Position numbers and translations under genes: made by a program
Notes under the pieces: generated by a model
The model's database searches: none
What the model was told of the DNA's origin: nothing
Seen by the model: only the letters and a program-made list of their open reading frames with translations
Shown: one piece after another, positions 1 through 12,000 of the stretch
Numbering within the stretch: position 1 is the stretch's first letter
Layout: the number at the start of each line of letters is the position of its first letter
NCBI RefSeq assembly: GCF_034702125.1
Contig: NC_085876.1
Coordinates: 15,806,253 to 15,870,252 of the forward strand
DNA: 64,000 nucleotides
Reading direction: 5' to 3'
From: Engraulis encrasicolus
Lineage: Eukaryota > Chordata > Actinopteri > Clupeiformes > Engraulidae

Positions 1-8
1 CCTTGACA

Positions 9-9
<1 letters not shown>

Positions 10-50
<41 letters not shown>

Positions 51-51
51 G

Positions 52-91
<40 letters not shown>

Positions 92-112
92 TGTGTGTGT
101 GTGTGCGTGCCT
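10..112. repeat. (GT)n / (GTGC)n compound microsatellite
   Basis: An alternating purine-pyrimidine run starts as GT dinucleotides and changes to GTGC/GC-rich tetranucleotides before returning to GT. Such tracts can adopt Z-DNA and are highly length-polymorphic. Confidence 0.97.
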
Positions 113-339
113 GTTTGATTTTTGGTCTGTGGTCTCCCGTCCTGCACAGCGGTGTGTTGTTTACAGGTCAGTTTGATTGCTGACCTGCTGTGAGACGAAT
201 CTCCAGGTTGCAGCCACGGGGGCTCAGAGCGCCGTCAGAAGCACACAGCCACACGTCTCGCAAATTACACAAGGAACCTGAATAACACAGCCACATGTCT
301 TCCTATTGACATCACGTCAGAGCAGAGGAGGGGGAGAAG

Positions 340-1060
340 TGAGTTGGCGGAGGGTGCAGGGTAGTATGCAGTGGTGAGGATGGGTGTGCTAGGGGAAGGA
401 TGGGCTGGAGCTAGAGATTGGGCTAAAGAGGTGGATGATGGGGTAGGAGAGGAAAGGGGTGGGTAGAGGGTGGTTAGGAGGTGTAGGTGGGTATGGGTGG
501 GTGGTGGTGTTGTAGGAGAGGAAAGGGGTGGGTAGTGGGTGGATAGGATGTTGGCTGTAGCTGAGCCCATAAGAGAGACGGGTAGTGGGGGGTGGGTTTC
601 AAGTTTATTTATTTAACACAGGTACAGCATATATTAATAGCATTTTTAAAGTAAAAAATGCAAAGTAAACAAGATTATAGCCGTAGGGCTAATTTCCATC
701 TTTAGTCCCTTTGGGTAGTGGGTCGTTAGGATGTTGGCTGTGGCTGAGCCCATAGGCGGGATGGATGATGGGGGTAGGAGAGGAAAGGGGTGGGTAGTGG
801 GTGGTTAGGATGTTGACTGTAGCTGAGGCCATAGGAGGGATGGATGGTAAGGGTAAGAGAGACGGCTGTGGCTGAGAATGGGAATACAGGTAGGGGGGTG
901 ATTAGGAGGTAGAGGTGGGGATGGATGGATGGGTGGTGGGGTTGTGGCCATAGGAGGGATGGGTGCTGGGATTGTGGCCATAGGAGGGATGGGTGCTGGG
1001 ATTGGAGAGATGGCTGCTGCTGAGGCTGGGAATGGAGGGGGGATGATTTCTGGACAGGCA
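340..1060. repeat. Degenerate G-rich minisatellite
   Basis: Imperfect units of about 50 bp carry phrases such as GGGTAGTGGGTGGTTAGGATG, then TTGGCTGTAGCTGAG and CCATAGGAGGGATGG, in varying order. The array is interrupted at about 590-712 by AT-rich sequence that reads like the antisense 3' end of a retroposon. The phrase GGGTAGTGGG occurs on both sides of that interruption (579-588 and 713-722) and may be its target duplication. The open frames here are by-products of the repeat. Confidence 0.7.
590..712 (-). mobile_element. Short antisense retroposon 3'-end-like insert
   Basis: AT-rich sequence begins TTTCAAGTTTATTTATTTAAC, a pattern common where the poly(A) side of a fish LINE or SINE lies antisense. 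It separates two parts of the minisatellite and is flanked by GGGTAGTGGG copies. No coding content is visible, so the family cannot be named. Confidence 0.4.
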
Positions 1061-1139
1061 TTATTAGGGACAGCTGTCAGCTCAGGGGCCCTCTGGGCGG
1101 GACACTAATGAAGGCTAGCGGGACAGACGAGTGCAGGCA

Positions 1140-1221
1140 GACACACACACACACACACATCCACAGACGAATGGATGGGAACGGACAGCAGATAACGTTC
1201 ATGCGCGCGCACACACACACA

Positions 1222-1256
<35 letters not shown>

Positions 1257-1258
1257 AG
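1140..1258. repeat. (AC)n/(CT)n compound microsatellites
   Basis: Two CA blocks are separated by about 45 bp of unique sequence. The second block is a mixture of GC, AC and CT dinucleotides. Confidence 0.95.
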
Positions 1259-1509
1259 ATGGATGGGCCATGGATACAAGGGGCGTGAGTAATGGAACGG
1301 CCCCTGCCATTCGCCGATGGACGGTCTAACAATTGGATTCCCGTCCCCTCGTGGGTGAGAAATGATCAGCCGGCCGGGGAGGCTGAGGCCCAGACTGCTG
1401 CTGATGCTGATGCTGCTGATGCTGCTGCTGCCTGGTTGGCTGGTGTGTCTCGCACTGAACACTGACTTTGTGAAGAACAACAAACATCAGTAACTTCAGA
1501 ACATCAGGG

Positions 1510-1635
1510 GGTTTTGAACCTATCACCTACCAGTCAACGCTCCAGTTTGAGCATGGGAGGTGCAGTACGGTACCGCTGAGGCTTCGGGAGGGAAGTTCTA
1601 CTGCCAAACTCTGCTAGTTGGCATCCATTAGACAA
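1510..1635 (-). mobile_element. Degenerate tRNA-like SINE relative
   Basis: This stretch aligns by eye with the SINE-like pair near 26.1-26.6 kb. It shares the block around CAGTACGGTACCGCTGAGG and the tail reading CCAAACTCTG. It is more diverged than those copies. The internal promoter boxes cannot be recognised with certainty here, so the call rests on the shared order of blocks. Confidence 0.4.
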
Positions 1636-1656
1636 GCAATGAAAGACATTGAAGCA

Positions 1657-1911
1657 GGGCCGTAACCAGACATTTTCAAATACAGAGGTCAAATACTGCG
1701 TGCTGTACTGCATACTGTACATTTAGAATGCTTCAGACACTTCAGTCAAACTCTTCAGTTTGTTTTCATTAATCACTGCCTTGAGGATAAATGGGGGTGG
1801 CATATACAAATTGAATTCATCATTGTTGATCATATATAGATTTTCATTATAGATACATTTTACATTACTGAAAAAAATGAAGAGAACATGACCTCTGTGT
1901 CCTCAATGTTA
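1657..1911 (+). repeat. Interspersed repeat, inverted relative of 59643-59880
   Basis: It begins GGGCCGTAACCAGACATTTT and ends near ACCTCTGTGTCCTCAATG. The same sequence occurs in reverse orientation near the right side of the window with moderate divergence, which marks a dispersed element. No terminal repeats or reading frame are visible, so its class is unknown. Confidence 0.6.
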
Positions 1912-1916
1912 GATAC

Positions 1917-2308
1917 TAGTGGTGTCAACAATAATCGATTTGGCAATGCAATGCAATGCGGGGCATGGACAATTCAATTCAATGCGGCAAGTTCCAGAAT
2001 TGATGCGGCAAATTTCTTAAGTTTCAAATACTTCCGTGGATATTTCAGGAGCAAATGAATGTTAAATTCAATAAAAGCACTTCAAAGCATTGAAAACGGC
2101 AAGACTGATACAGAAAACAACCAATAAAATGTTGCTCAGTATCTGACTACTTGTATTGCCTCATCATGACTGATGAAACATTTGCTTTGCTTTCAGTAGA
2201 AATGTAATGCATTGCAATGCATCGTAGAATTGAATCAAATAGAATCGAAACCTCCCGAATCGTAATCGAATCGAATCGTGAGGGCAGTGCCAATGCACAC
2301 CACTAGTA
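1917..2308. mobile_element. hAT-like MITE with CTAGTGGTGT termini
   Basis: The two ends read CTAGTGGTGT and ACACCACTAG, a 10-bp terminal inverted repeat. The subterminal sequence has repeated AATCGAT/TCGAATCGAAT motifs typical of fish hAT-type non-autonomous elements. I could not find a clean 8-bp target duplication, so superfamily assignment is inference from the termini. It is too short to encode a transposase. Confidence 0.5.
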
Positions 2309-2482
2309 GTTACGGCCATGCATAGGAGAGAGATATGGAGGCTGAGGCTGAGGCTGTAGCAGCCAGGTTTGGCACTGCGCTGCTCGTCACAGCAGTCTGT
2401 CTCACACTGACTTTGTGAAATTGAAACGTCTAGAACTCAAGAACTGCAGGGGATTAGAGGTTAGCTAGGAGTAGTTTAAGCT

Positions 2483-3240
2483 TAATAATAATAATAATAA
2501 TTGTATTGTATAGCACTGTATCATACAAGGCATGCAACTCAAAGTGCTTAACAAATGGGGAAAAAAACATCATTGTTAGAGATGGATTTAAAAGGAGAGG
2601 TAGAGAGGAGAGGCAGAAATAGCAAGAAGGCAGAGGAAGAAGAGATAGATAGAGATTGTAGAGTCATAAGGTCCACGTAGGTTGGTACCAGGATTCTTAG
2701 AGGCGTAAGGTTCATAGTGGCTGGCATAAATCATAGATAGTCACACTGAATTTGGGCGCTCAGATGCGGCCCCTAGTGGCATCAGGGGTGAGGAAAAACT
2801 CCCTTTTGCTTGATTCATAGTTTGTAGGGGAAAAAAGCTCAATGAGGTCTGAGAAAAAAAACCCTATAGCCATGAAGAAACCTCAGGCAGAGACCAGCGG
2901 CTACCTAGGGGAGCCCCCTGCCAGGGCTGGTTGTGAACAATAAGGACACTGTGAAGCCTTGGCAGCTAGGAGTGGGCAAAGGTGAAAAGGTGGGTCTTCA
3001 GCTGCTTCTTGAAGGAGTCGACGGAGCTGGCTGATCGGATCTCGATGGGGAGGGCATTCCATCTCTTGGGCGCATAGCAAACGAGCGCGGCGTCGCCAAT
3101 CTTCTTTTGCGGGGGTCCTTAGCAGCTTGGCATCAGTGGACCTGAGAGCTCGAGCAGGGGCATAAAAAGAGAGCATGTCAGAGAGGTAACTAGGGGCAAG
3201 TCCATTTAATGCTTTAAATACTGTCAGCAGTATTGGGTGT
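2483..3240. repeat. Teleost interspersed repeat after (TAA)n
   Basis: A (TAA)n run is followed by sequence whose phrasing (CAACTCAAAGTGCTTAACAA; GGTGGGTCTTCAGCTGCTTC; GGGAGGGCATTCCATCTC) I recognise as a frequently repeated block in fish genomes. No long open frame exists on either strand. Its class is unknown to me. Confidence 0.5.
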
Positions 3241-3454
3241 GCAGGTTGGCCTGCCTTTTATTAAATTCCAGACAGTCATTTTTAATTGAGTGGTGTTTGT
3301 AAGTATAGAGAGAAAATATATGTAGAATGACACATTATGTTCTCTAGTGGCAGCATCTTGTCTAATACTGACTTCAGAACCCCCGAGGGGAGAGTAGGGA
3401 CACGTTGACAGGAACCTGCTGCTTACCAAAAAAGACACTAATAATACCTCAATT

Positions 3455-3712
3455 AGGGGAGCCGGTGCCCACACCTGTTACGTTTGGCACTAAAGTGCTC
3501 ATCTGCGAACCGCCTCTGAACTTTTCCCACACGTGACTGTGTTACCTGGATGAACTTGCTGATGGCCACGTTGTCGTCACGGTTCACAGAGAAATACCAA
3601 GTATTTTGCGGTTCGTATTGCAAACCAACTTTCTGGTTCACGAACGCAAATTTCTGTGGCGTGAACATGCCGGTTCGCGATTGGGTGCAGGAACGGGCAC
3701 CGGCACGGTTCT
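3455..3712. repeat. Possible short inverted-repeat element
   Basis: GCCGGTGCCC near the left edge and GGGCACCGGC near the right edge form a short inverted repeat around 240 bp of unremarkable sequence. Target duplications were not identified. This could be chance or a small MITE. Confidence 0.25.
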
Positions 3713-3754
3713 CAGTCGACTAAGCAATGAAGCAAGTACCCGTAAAACAAATAA

Positions 3755-4008
3755 ATGGATGGTAAATTGTAAATGGACTGCATTTAGTATATAGCGCCTT
3801 TCCACTCCTTCTAGCAATTAAAGTGCTTTACATTGTATGCCTCACATTCACCCATTCACAGACTAGTGGCGGTGGCTGCCATGCAGGAGCAACTTGGGGT
3901 ATATCTTGCTCAAGGACACATCAATGGAGTCAGGCAGAGCAGGGCTCGAACCTGCAACTTTGTGGTTGCTGAACAGCTCCTCTACCCTGAGCCCCCCAGT
4001 AGTGTGTA
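3755..4008. repeat. Teleost interspersed repeat (TATAGCGCCTTTCC family)
   Basis: The phrases TATAGCGCCTTTCCACTCC, AAGTGCTTTACA, TTCACCCATTCACA and CTTGCTCAAGGACACATC occur in this order in a widespread fish repeat. It directly abuts the target duplication of the hAT-like element that follows. No coding potential is seen. Confidence 0.5.
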
Positions 4009-4015
4009 GTACTAG

Positions 4016-4665
4016 CACAGTGGGTTTACATACAGTGTTGAATCTCGCCCTCCAACCCGTGCCTGCAGGTCACCTAGGGAGCGCTGTCGAGACAGCAGAG
4101 CTCATAAGGCTGGTGCTAATAACTGACAATTGTGCTCGCTGTCGGCTGAAACTTGACAATATTACTGTAAGTTCTGAGAAACCAATGTGGATTTCAATGA
4201 AATGTACAATAACCTGGGAGTTATGTCCTGATTTCCTACAGCTTTGGCATTTATGAGTCAGGCTCCGCTAGCATCTTGCTAACAAAATTGCTTTACGGCC
4301 GTCGTGATCACAGCAATGCAGCCGGCCGATCAATCCAAACGCAGTGCGTGAAGCCACTCGTGACGTCATATTGACAATAAAGACGTATTTTACAAAGATC
4401 CAGCGAGTTTAAACATTCAAACTAAGTGCTGTTTGAAAGGATAATCTATCCTGCCTTTTGGAAAAATAAAATGAAACGATGATACCAATTCTCTCCCAAA
4501 GCAATGGCAGCATCGTGGTTGAGCTCCATGGGACCCCATTCATTTTAACAGCCTCTGCGCTCCTTGGCGCTCCTCTGCGCTGTCTGGATGGCACCACTTA
4601 GTGTACAGTACCACCCAGAAAAAGTTGCGAGATTCTTGTCTCGTACTACCCATAAACACTCTCTT
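4016..4665. mobile_element. hAT-like non-autonomous element, copy 1
   Basis: This 650-bp element begins CACAGTGGGTTTACATAC and ends AAACACTCTCT. It is flanked by GTACTAG on both sides (4009-4015 and 4667-4673), a 7-bp perfect duplication, or 8 bp with one mismatch. A near-identical copy sits at 31933-32584 with a different flank, which confirms both edges. The terminal inverted repeat is weak (CAGTG/AGAGTG-type). hAT membership is inferred from the duplication length and CAGTG-like start. Open frames inside are short and shared by both copies, and no transposase domain is recognisable. Confidence 0.7.
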
Positions 4666-5167
4666 GTACTAGCCTAACCCGCCCGAAACCCGTTACTAAC
4701 AGACAAATAAACCATAAATCAAAAAAAGGTGGCCGAATAATAATTGATGGTTTATGCCCTGGTAAGCACACCTTGCAAGTTGCACTACACAGCAACCATC
4801 TGCTATTTTATGTTAAACACACTCGGATACTCATGGTGACTTTTTACAGCTAAAAGCATATTGCTGTTTCTATGATGTGTAGGCACAGCTTGCATGGTAA
4901 TCAGACACATCACAGTATCACAGTATCACAGTCGACCTTGGGCTTGTTAGCGCCGGGCTTTGCTTTCGTCTGCCAGGAGTCCATCAGGGGAGACATGCAA
5001 GCATCAGCCAGCAGATTTCACGTTAGCCATACAAATAGAAAACACTGCCTGTGTGATCTGTGATCTGTTTTCTTATGGCCAAGTTAATACCCACGCACCC
5101 CATTTGAACTGTAGATGAAGGCCAATTTACACATGAATTTGACTGGTGTGAAAGTGCTTTGGTTCTC

Positions 5168-5191
5168 TCTTTCTTTCTTTCTTTCTTTCTG
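5168..5191. repeat. (TTTC)n microsatellite
   Basis: A short run of TTTC tetranucleotides. Confidence 0.9.
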
Positions 5192-5479
5192 ACAGTCAGA
5201 CAGAAATAGACGCATGGGAGAGGAAACAATGGGCAAAGGCAGATAACCTCAAGGCCACAGCTGGCTGTCATTACCACCACTATCCAGCGTGTTGTGAAAT
5301 ATTATTCCTCTCATTCGAATAATGATTGCAGCGCAAGCCTGTAGGAAAGGGGCCGGCTGGCTACAGTATTACTGGAGTTGTCCTTCTTAACGTGTGGTAG
5401 CATAGCATCACTGGGGATTATTTCAGTTGAGATAATAATGTGTTGGGATATGTCAGCGTGGAAATGTCAGGAATTATTC

Positions 5480-5593
<114 letters not shown>

Positions 5594-5690
5594 ATTTCAA
5601 GACATAACATGAAACCCAAAGAGCTATAGATGCAAAAGTTAAAAACAACCTATCTGCCGAAACAGAAGTTGAGATTATCGGCTCACTAGC

Positions 5691-5724
5691 ACACACACAC
5701 ACGTGCACGCGCACACACACACAC

Positions 5725-5761
<37 letters not shown>

Positions 5762-6212
5762 CAGACACACACACACACCCACACACACACACCCACACAC
5801 AAACACAAACACACACACACTGAAAATTGGCCTGAGATTATTTGCCATGCTGTATTTGTTTTGGTTATGGTTCTTCCCTTTGTTTCTTTATTTTCCTCAT
5901 AGTAATCTCTTGGCCTTATTTCCCACAGGACGGCTGTAAAAATAACACATATACGCACGCACGCACACACACACACAATTACAAAAGAATTACAAGGCAC
6001 CAAACCCTCCAACTGAGCAGGGAGCACTACACCCCAGTGGGACAACAGCAGGCCACACCACTGACTCTCCTAAATTAAAGGAAATCTCAGCATGTCAACA
6101 GTAGTACACACGCACGCACACACACACACACAGTGTTGCTGAGACCTGGTTGAGAAAGCCATCTGCTGTTGTTATTGTCAGTTATCAGCCACTATCAGTT
6201 GCCATGTCAACA

Positions 6213-6246
<34 letters not shown>

Positions 6247-6266
6247 ACGCACACACACACACACAC
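5691..6266. repeat. Cluster of interrupted (AC)n tracts
   Basis: Four CA-rich blocks (about 5691-5820, 5950-5980, 6105-6132 and 6210-6266) are separated by ordinary sequence with no recognisable gene. Confidence 0.9.
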
Positions 6267-6524
6267 CATGTCTTCTGATACTCTATACCCTCAGTTGCCA
6301 TGTCCTCTGATATGTCTTTGTTTTCCATCGTCTAATGTAGGCCTATATTCCTACAGGTCCTGCTTTCAGTGTTGGGCCTGCTAGCGAGATGCTAATCATC
6401 TCCAGACAATAGGGCAGAGAAATCACAGCACTCAGTTTGGGTCTGCAAAATGGAGGTTATTTTTTAGGGCATATTGCTTGGAACAAAAACTGAAGCAGTG
6501 GCATCCCCAACCTCATATCTTTTC

Positions 6525-6825
6525 TGCCACCCCTTCTCTCTTCACTCCTTTTCTCTCTTCTCCGTCCTCTCTTCTCTTCTCTTCACCTCTCCTCTAGTCC
6601 CTCCTTTTCTCTCTTCTCTATTCTATCCATCTCCTCTTCCCTGCTTTGCTCTCATCTCTCCACCTCTCCTCACTTCACTGCTTTTCTCTCTTTTCTCCAT
6701 GCCTCCTCTCTTCTCTCATCTCTCCATCCCTCCTCTCTTCACTCATTTTCTCTCTTCTCTCCATCCCTCTTCTCTTCACTTCTTTTCTCTTTTCTCTCTT
6801 CTCTCCATGTCTCCTCTCTTCTTCT
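6525..6825. repeat. Polypyrimidine tract
   Basis: A strand-asymmetric run of C and T, made of loosely repeated phrases such as CTCTCTTCTCTCCATC and CCTCCTCTCTTCACT. It could form triplex DNA. The frames through it encode only Ser/Leu/Pro-rich translation of the tract. Confidence 0.85.
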
Positions 6826-6990
6826 GCGGCTAATAATGGACTGTGGTGTGTGCGCTCGATAACGACGGGAGAAATTAATGAGATAAAACCCTTCCAGACG
6901 AGTCTCTTCAAAGCAGCTCAAACAGCCCGCAGAGCTGAGAGAAAGGCAGACAAACAGCCACCCATGGAGACGCCACCCCAGACACTTAGC

Positions 6991-6991
<1 letters not shown>

Positions 6992-7077
<86 letters not shown>

Positions 7078-7079
7078 AC

Positions 7080-7144
<65 letters not shown>

Positions 7145-7151
7145 TATACAT

Positions 7152-7220
<69 letters not shown>

Positions 7221-7335
7221 ATGCACATCCACTTGCACATCAACACAAATACCCACACTAAATTGGTATGCAGATAAATGCATGCAAACAATTTCAGACA
7301 CAAAGGCCTATGCAGTGAAACACACACACACACAC

Positions 7336-7392
<57 letters not shown>

Positions 7393-7402
7393 CACACATA
7401 CA
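6992..7402. repeat. Cluster of long (AC)n microsatellites
   Basis: Three long CA blocks are separated by repeated short linkers (AGAGACTATAC and AGACTATACATC), followed by a fourth block near 7320-7402. The repeated linker suggests the array grew by slippage or duplication across the linker. Confidence 0.97.
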
Positions 7403-7698
7403 TGCCCAAATAAGTCTGAAGGAAAACACGGCACTCCCACAATTTAACACAACATTAGCTTCATTATGACACAAAGCATGGTGTAATGGCATCGATAATT
7501 AGATTGTTTATTGAGGCCTGACAGATTTGAGAGGAAACCGTGCGACACACAGCCAGCCAGCAAGCCAGCCAGAGGACTATTTCCACCCATGCACACAAGC
7601 ACAGACACACAGACACAGACAAACACACACACACCTGTGCTATGATGGACTGGTGCCACCTGCACGGAACTTTCAGGGAGGGAGTTACAGCTTGTCAC

Positions 7699-7945
<247 letters not shown>

Positions 7946-8618
7946 TCCCTCACCTTTCGGCGAAATTCGTCGTTTTGAAATCAAAATGGGTCATGTATGT
8001 GAATCGTGTAGATCCGAGGAGAAAATTTTAGGGGGGGGGGTCGAGCGAGGAGAAAAGTGTTGCGCCAACTTACTGTAGGCCTATCATTGTGTAGCGCTCT
8101 ACCGCAGAAAACTTCAGTTTCAGGAGAGATTCCGCAACTGACAATGACGTTTGACCAATCACAGCATTTGTTGCTGTCGACACAGCCAATAACGTGAATC
8201 TAAGCTCAATCTAAGTCCCTCCCTTCATACTTATATTTGAAAGCGCAATTTAAAATAGGTACCACTTTGATCTGCGGGGCTGGCGTGGTTGTATCAAATA
8301 TCTTTCTTTATAGTTCTAGAACATCTCTGATTATAAGAAAATGTCAACATTTCTGTCACAGATAGTCTACACGTTTCCCAGAGAGGTAGCTATTTGAGAT
8401 CATGATTCTTGTTATGACAACATCAGGACGCATTTCGATGAGAAGTGAGTGGATGTAGTTAGCCACAGTGGTTAAGCTGTTTTTCCTAATAATTTGAAAC
8501 CGCATTTGCCCTGCCCACGTGAAAAAGAGCTCCGTTGATGAAAGCTTGGGTAGGCCTATGGCACGTTTTCCTGACGGCTATTTTAACGGGTCTGTGCGCT
8601 ACGAAATGGCGAAAGTAT
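7946..8618. other. No recognisable gene; left flank of the ERV
   Basis: Ordinary sequence with a short poly-G run near 8031-8040. I see no open frame worth calling. The last four bases (GTAT, 8615-8618) are the left target duplication of the ERV-like element that follows. Confidence 0.5.
8615..8618. repeat. Left 4-bp target duplication (GTAT) of the ERV
   Basis: GTAT precedes the left LTR, and the same four bases follow the right LTR at 22688-22691. Confidence 0.75.
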
Positions 8619-9085
8619 TGTAGTAAAAAAATTATATCGGCAGACAAGCAACTCAGGTGGTAAGCACTGCAGATTTTATTGTTAACGGCCGGAGAAATTA
8701 CTGTGTGGAGACAGGACGTATTCCACTCAGCAAGCTCTGAAGTGAATACAAAGGCCCCCAGTATTTAACCATTTCCCTCCCCCACAGTCCATGTCGTCAG
8801 CTTCCTCTGCGCATGTGGGGTCCCGCATGGCCGGATGTCCACTGTCCATTGTCTTGTTGTCCAGCATATGCCATTTCATATGTGTTGTTCAGCAGCCACA
8901 TCAAGTAGATGCACATGTTTCCAATAATGTTGAGTGTCCAGTGACCCATTACAGAAAAGCTTACACACAAGAATATGTCACTATATGGGGACTTCCCCAG
9001 CCAAGTCATGAGAATAAAATGAGAATATAATATAAGAATAGTAGAAGGTTAAGAAAACTCAGATGAAACTAAACATTTCTCCACA
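8619..9085 (-). repeat. ERV 3' LTR (left copy)
   Basis: 467 bp, nearly identical to the right LTR. Seen differences are a T/C near 8738 and an A/G in the AATATRATATAAG phrase near the right end. On the minus strand it holds a TTAAATA box and an AATAAAA signal (plus-strand positions 8674-8680), the expected order U3, TATA-like box, poly(A) signal, U5. The 79-codon open frame inside is identical in both LTRs and is not a gene I would call. Confidence 0.88.
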
Positions 9086-9099
9086 TTCTTCCCCCTTTG
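9086..9099 (-). promoter_or_regulatory. Polypurine tract of the ERV
   Basis: On the minus strand AAAGGGGGAAGAA lies immediately before the TG that starts the 3' LTR. This is the standard place for plus-strand DNA priming in LTR retroelements. Confidence 0.75.
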
Positions 9100-12000
9100 G
9101 GAGTTCATACTCACATTATAAAAGTAACTACTGAATACACATTTGACTGGTAATCAAACATTTCTTTCTAAATGTCTTTGGTAACCTACACCAGACCACA
9201 CACAGCCTAATTGACACCCAGACGAACAACAGACCATTCATGGACAGACACCCAGAAACGCCAGCAGATGAGCGGGACACACCATGTCATATTGCTTGTG
9301 CCTGCCCCTTTCGATTTCTCTCCCCTGCCCCTTGGAGAGTGCTACTGTGGTTTAGGTGTCCACAGCAACTAGCTGTCCGTTGCATGATTGACAGCCTGGT
9401 AGTCCGCATTCATCCACCAACATCCCAAATGTCCACCACAACTAGTCTATCATCCACTAAGCGCCAACTAAGATATATGATGCATTGTCATCATCACAGA
9501 GTATCCATCTGGTCTTCTTAAATTTAAACAGTACAGAGTGATACTCTCAGGTTGGAGCAAAAACCCAACGGCTCAGTCAAAAAACACTACCCGCCAATGA
9601 GCAGTGAAAAATACTGACCAATTCGGACTGATTTGGGCAAAATTCTCCAACGGCCCAGCTAAAGCTGCAACCCGACTTTGTCTGCTGAGAGTAAACTCCA
9701 GTTACAAAACAATATGTGGATATGTATATAAAACTAAATAACACATGGTCATGTGTAAAATAAAACATCCGAACTATAGGTATAAGTAATTACTAATGAG
9801 TAAAATAATAAGGTAAAACACTCATTCACAACTTTGTGTCATAAAAGAAAAGTCAATTGTTTAACAACAATACTATTTGGCAGTGCATGTATGATATCCG
9901 TATTCTGAAATATTAAATTACCTCAGACTAAGAACCAGAATGAAAAACTAATTTCTTGAGAAACACTGCCTTCTTCAGCTACCTCTTCACCAGTTGTTGT
10001 AGCATGTCCTTGTCTATGCATAGTCAAGTGATAAACATTGGTAAAATGGGACCATAACCTTTATTAAATTTTAAGTGACTGGTTCCGTTGCTGGTTCTCC
10101 CTTGCTGAGGCCTAATGACCCCCTTGGATAATCTGCTAATTTACAACCCAGTCGACAGACAACAGAGGTCATCCAGAGATCGGTCAAGGCCTAGGCCCCT
10201 CCATCTGGCCGGAAACTGCACCCAACGCTTTCTGTGGTCAAACTGAGGATGGTCACATGATCAGTGCAGATGGCCCCATGCATAATTTCATTGTCCTTCC
10301 TGGTAACTGGCCCATGGTCTTCTGCTTTGCCTGTTGATGAATGGGACATGTCCTCTTCACCCCCTTATGTGTTCCTGCAGTCCTTAGGTAGCAACACAGC
10401 CCTGGATTGTCCTGGATGTTGGGGGTTTGTGGTGCTCTCAGAGTTCTGTGGAGACACAAAATAGAGAAAAACCCAGCAGTATCCATTCTTGGGAGAAACA
10501 TTGTTCTATCTTTGATACCAGTGTAAAACAATTTCGTCTTCACATTAATCACATATTATTCTTTTAGACTTGGCAATTTGGTTTGATGCACAAGAGTGAC
10601 AAGATTCATATTCATCTCAATTCAGCCATTTAATCTTTGTCCTTTTACAGTTGCGTATTGTATTACACCGTTATCAACAGCTCAAATTGAGTCAGTCATC
10701 TTCACAAGGTTGACAAATACATATATGTTAAAAACCAGTTTAAAATCATTGTTGAATTTAAACATTTGGGAGTGACTTTTCACTCCACACTGAGATGCAT
10801 AAGAAGAAAACCTGCGTAACATTGTGAAAGTATTCACATTTTCCTAATTGTTGTTGATAAGACCAAGCTTAAGTCTTGCACAAACATCCTTAATTTTACC
10901 ACTGTGCCATAATAGACATGTATAATTGCTCAGTTTTGATAACCTCATCCTTTAGTCTGATACATGACTCATGCACAAAATTATTTACGACATTACTTCA
11001 CCATCTTTGAAAACCTTTAGCCAACCCTTCTCTGAACACATTGACAGAGCCACCAAGGGAAACTGTAGTTTCTCAAGTTGGAGTACTCTCCCACTCATCT
11101 AAACAATTTCTCACACAAAGTGAAAATCACTATAAGTGATCATTATGGTTCATACGTGTATTTATTACTTTGCACATAGTCCCTGTCCAAGTAAACCAAA
11201 TAAGCTAAAACTTGAATTATGCTTCATGTATCCCCCAGCATTTTCAGAATTTGCAACCTTGTATAATATTCTGGATGAAAAATAACTTTCCTCACGCTGA
11301 GGAAGGATAATACCTCAAACATCTGACTCGTATACATTTCTTCATCATTGTATTATAATCATTTCTCATTTGGATTCTTTGCATGTGTCGAAGTATACCA
11401 GAAACCTTTATAGATCTTCTTAGAGCTTACCAATGTTAACCATTTCTAGTTCAATGCTTGATATTTTTGTTTTTAATTCCCATTTTCTTTCTTCCCCTTT
11501 ACTCCCCCTTTCACGGCTAATGCCCCATGCAGCCGTGAAAGACTCCGTCAACTCTTGTTTAAACCCTGGCCTGTCCAGTGGCCTATGGCTCTGGCTTGTG
11601 AACAAGCCCATTCACAACTGCTCTGGTTGTAGGAAGTATGATGTTTGACAGACGCAAATAAGAAAACCTTTGTGTTGTCTAACTCTATCTCCAGGGTGAC
11701 AGGGTTCCTCCAGGTTTCTCCAAGCTCAATTCATGACCAATTTAAGACAATTTTAAAAACACATTATTGTTCATACAATTTGTTTGCACTCAAGTTGACA
11801 CCAGTCATATGCGCCAAAGATTGTATATATCTTCTCAAAGACATTCTTGTAGTATTGCCTTGGGTAGCGCTGCTCATCATTTGAGGCTCAGACATCCAAG
11901 TCAGATTACGTTATTCTTTCCGAATTCATTAACTCAGTTTTTTGAAGACGCTGTAGGAACCCTGATTTCTTTCATTTTCAATCCCCATTTCTACAGTTGG

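Noticed and set aside
10253..11611. Minus-strand frames of 60-100 codons inside the ERV as possible env or pol pieces
   Set aside because: No catalytic, membrane-fusion or zinc motif could be recognised, and the neighbouring frames are full of stops.
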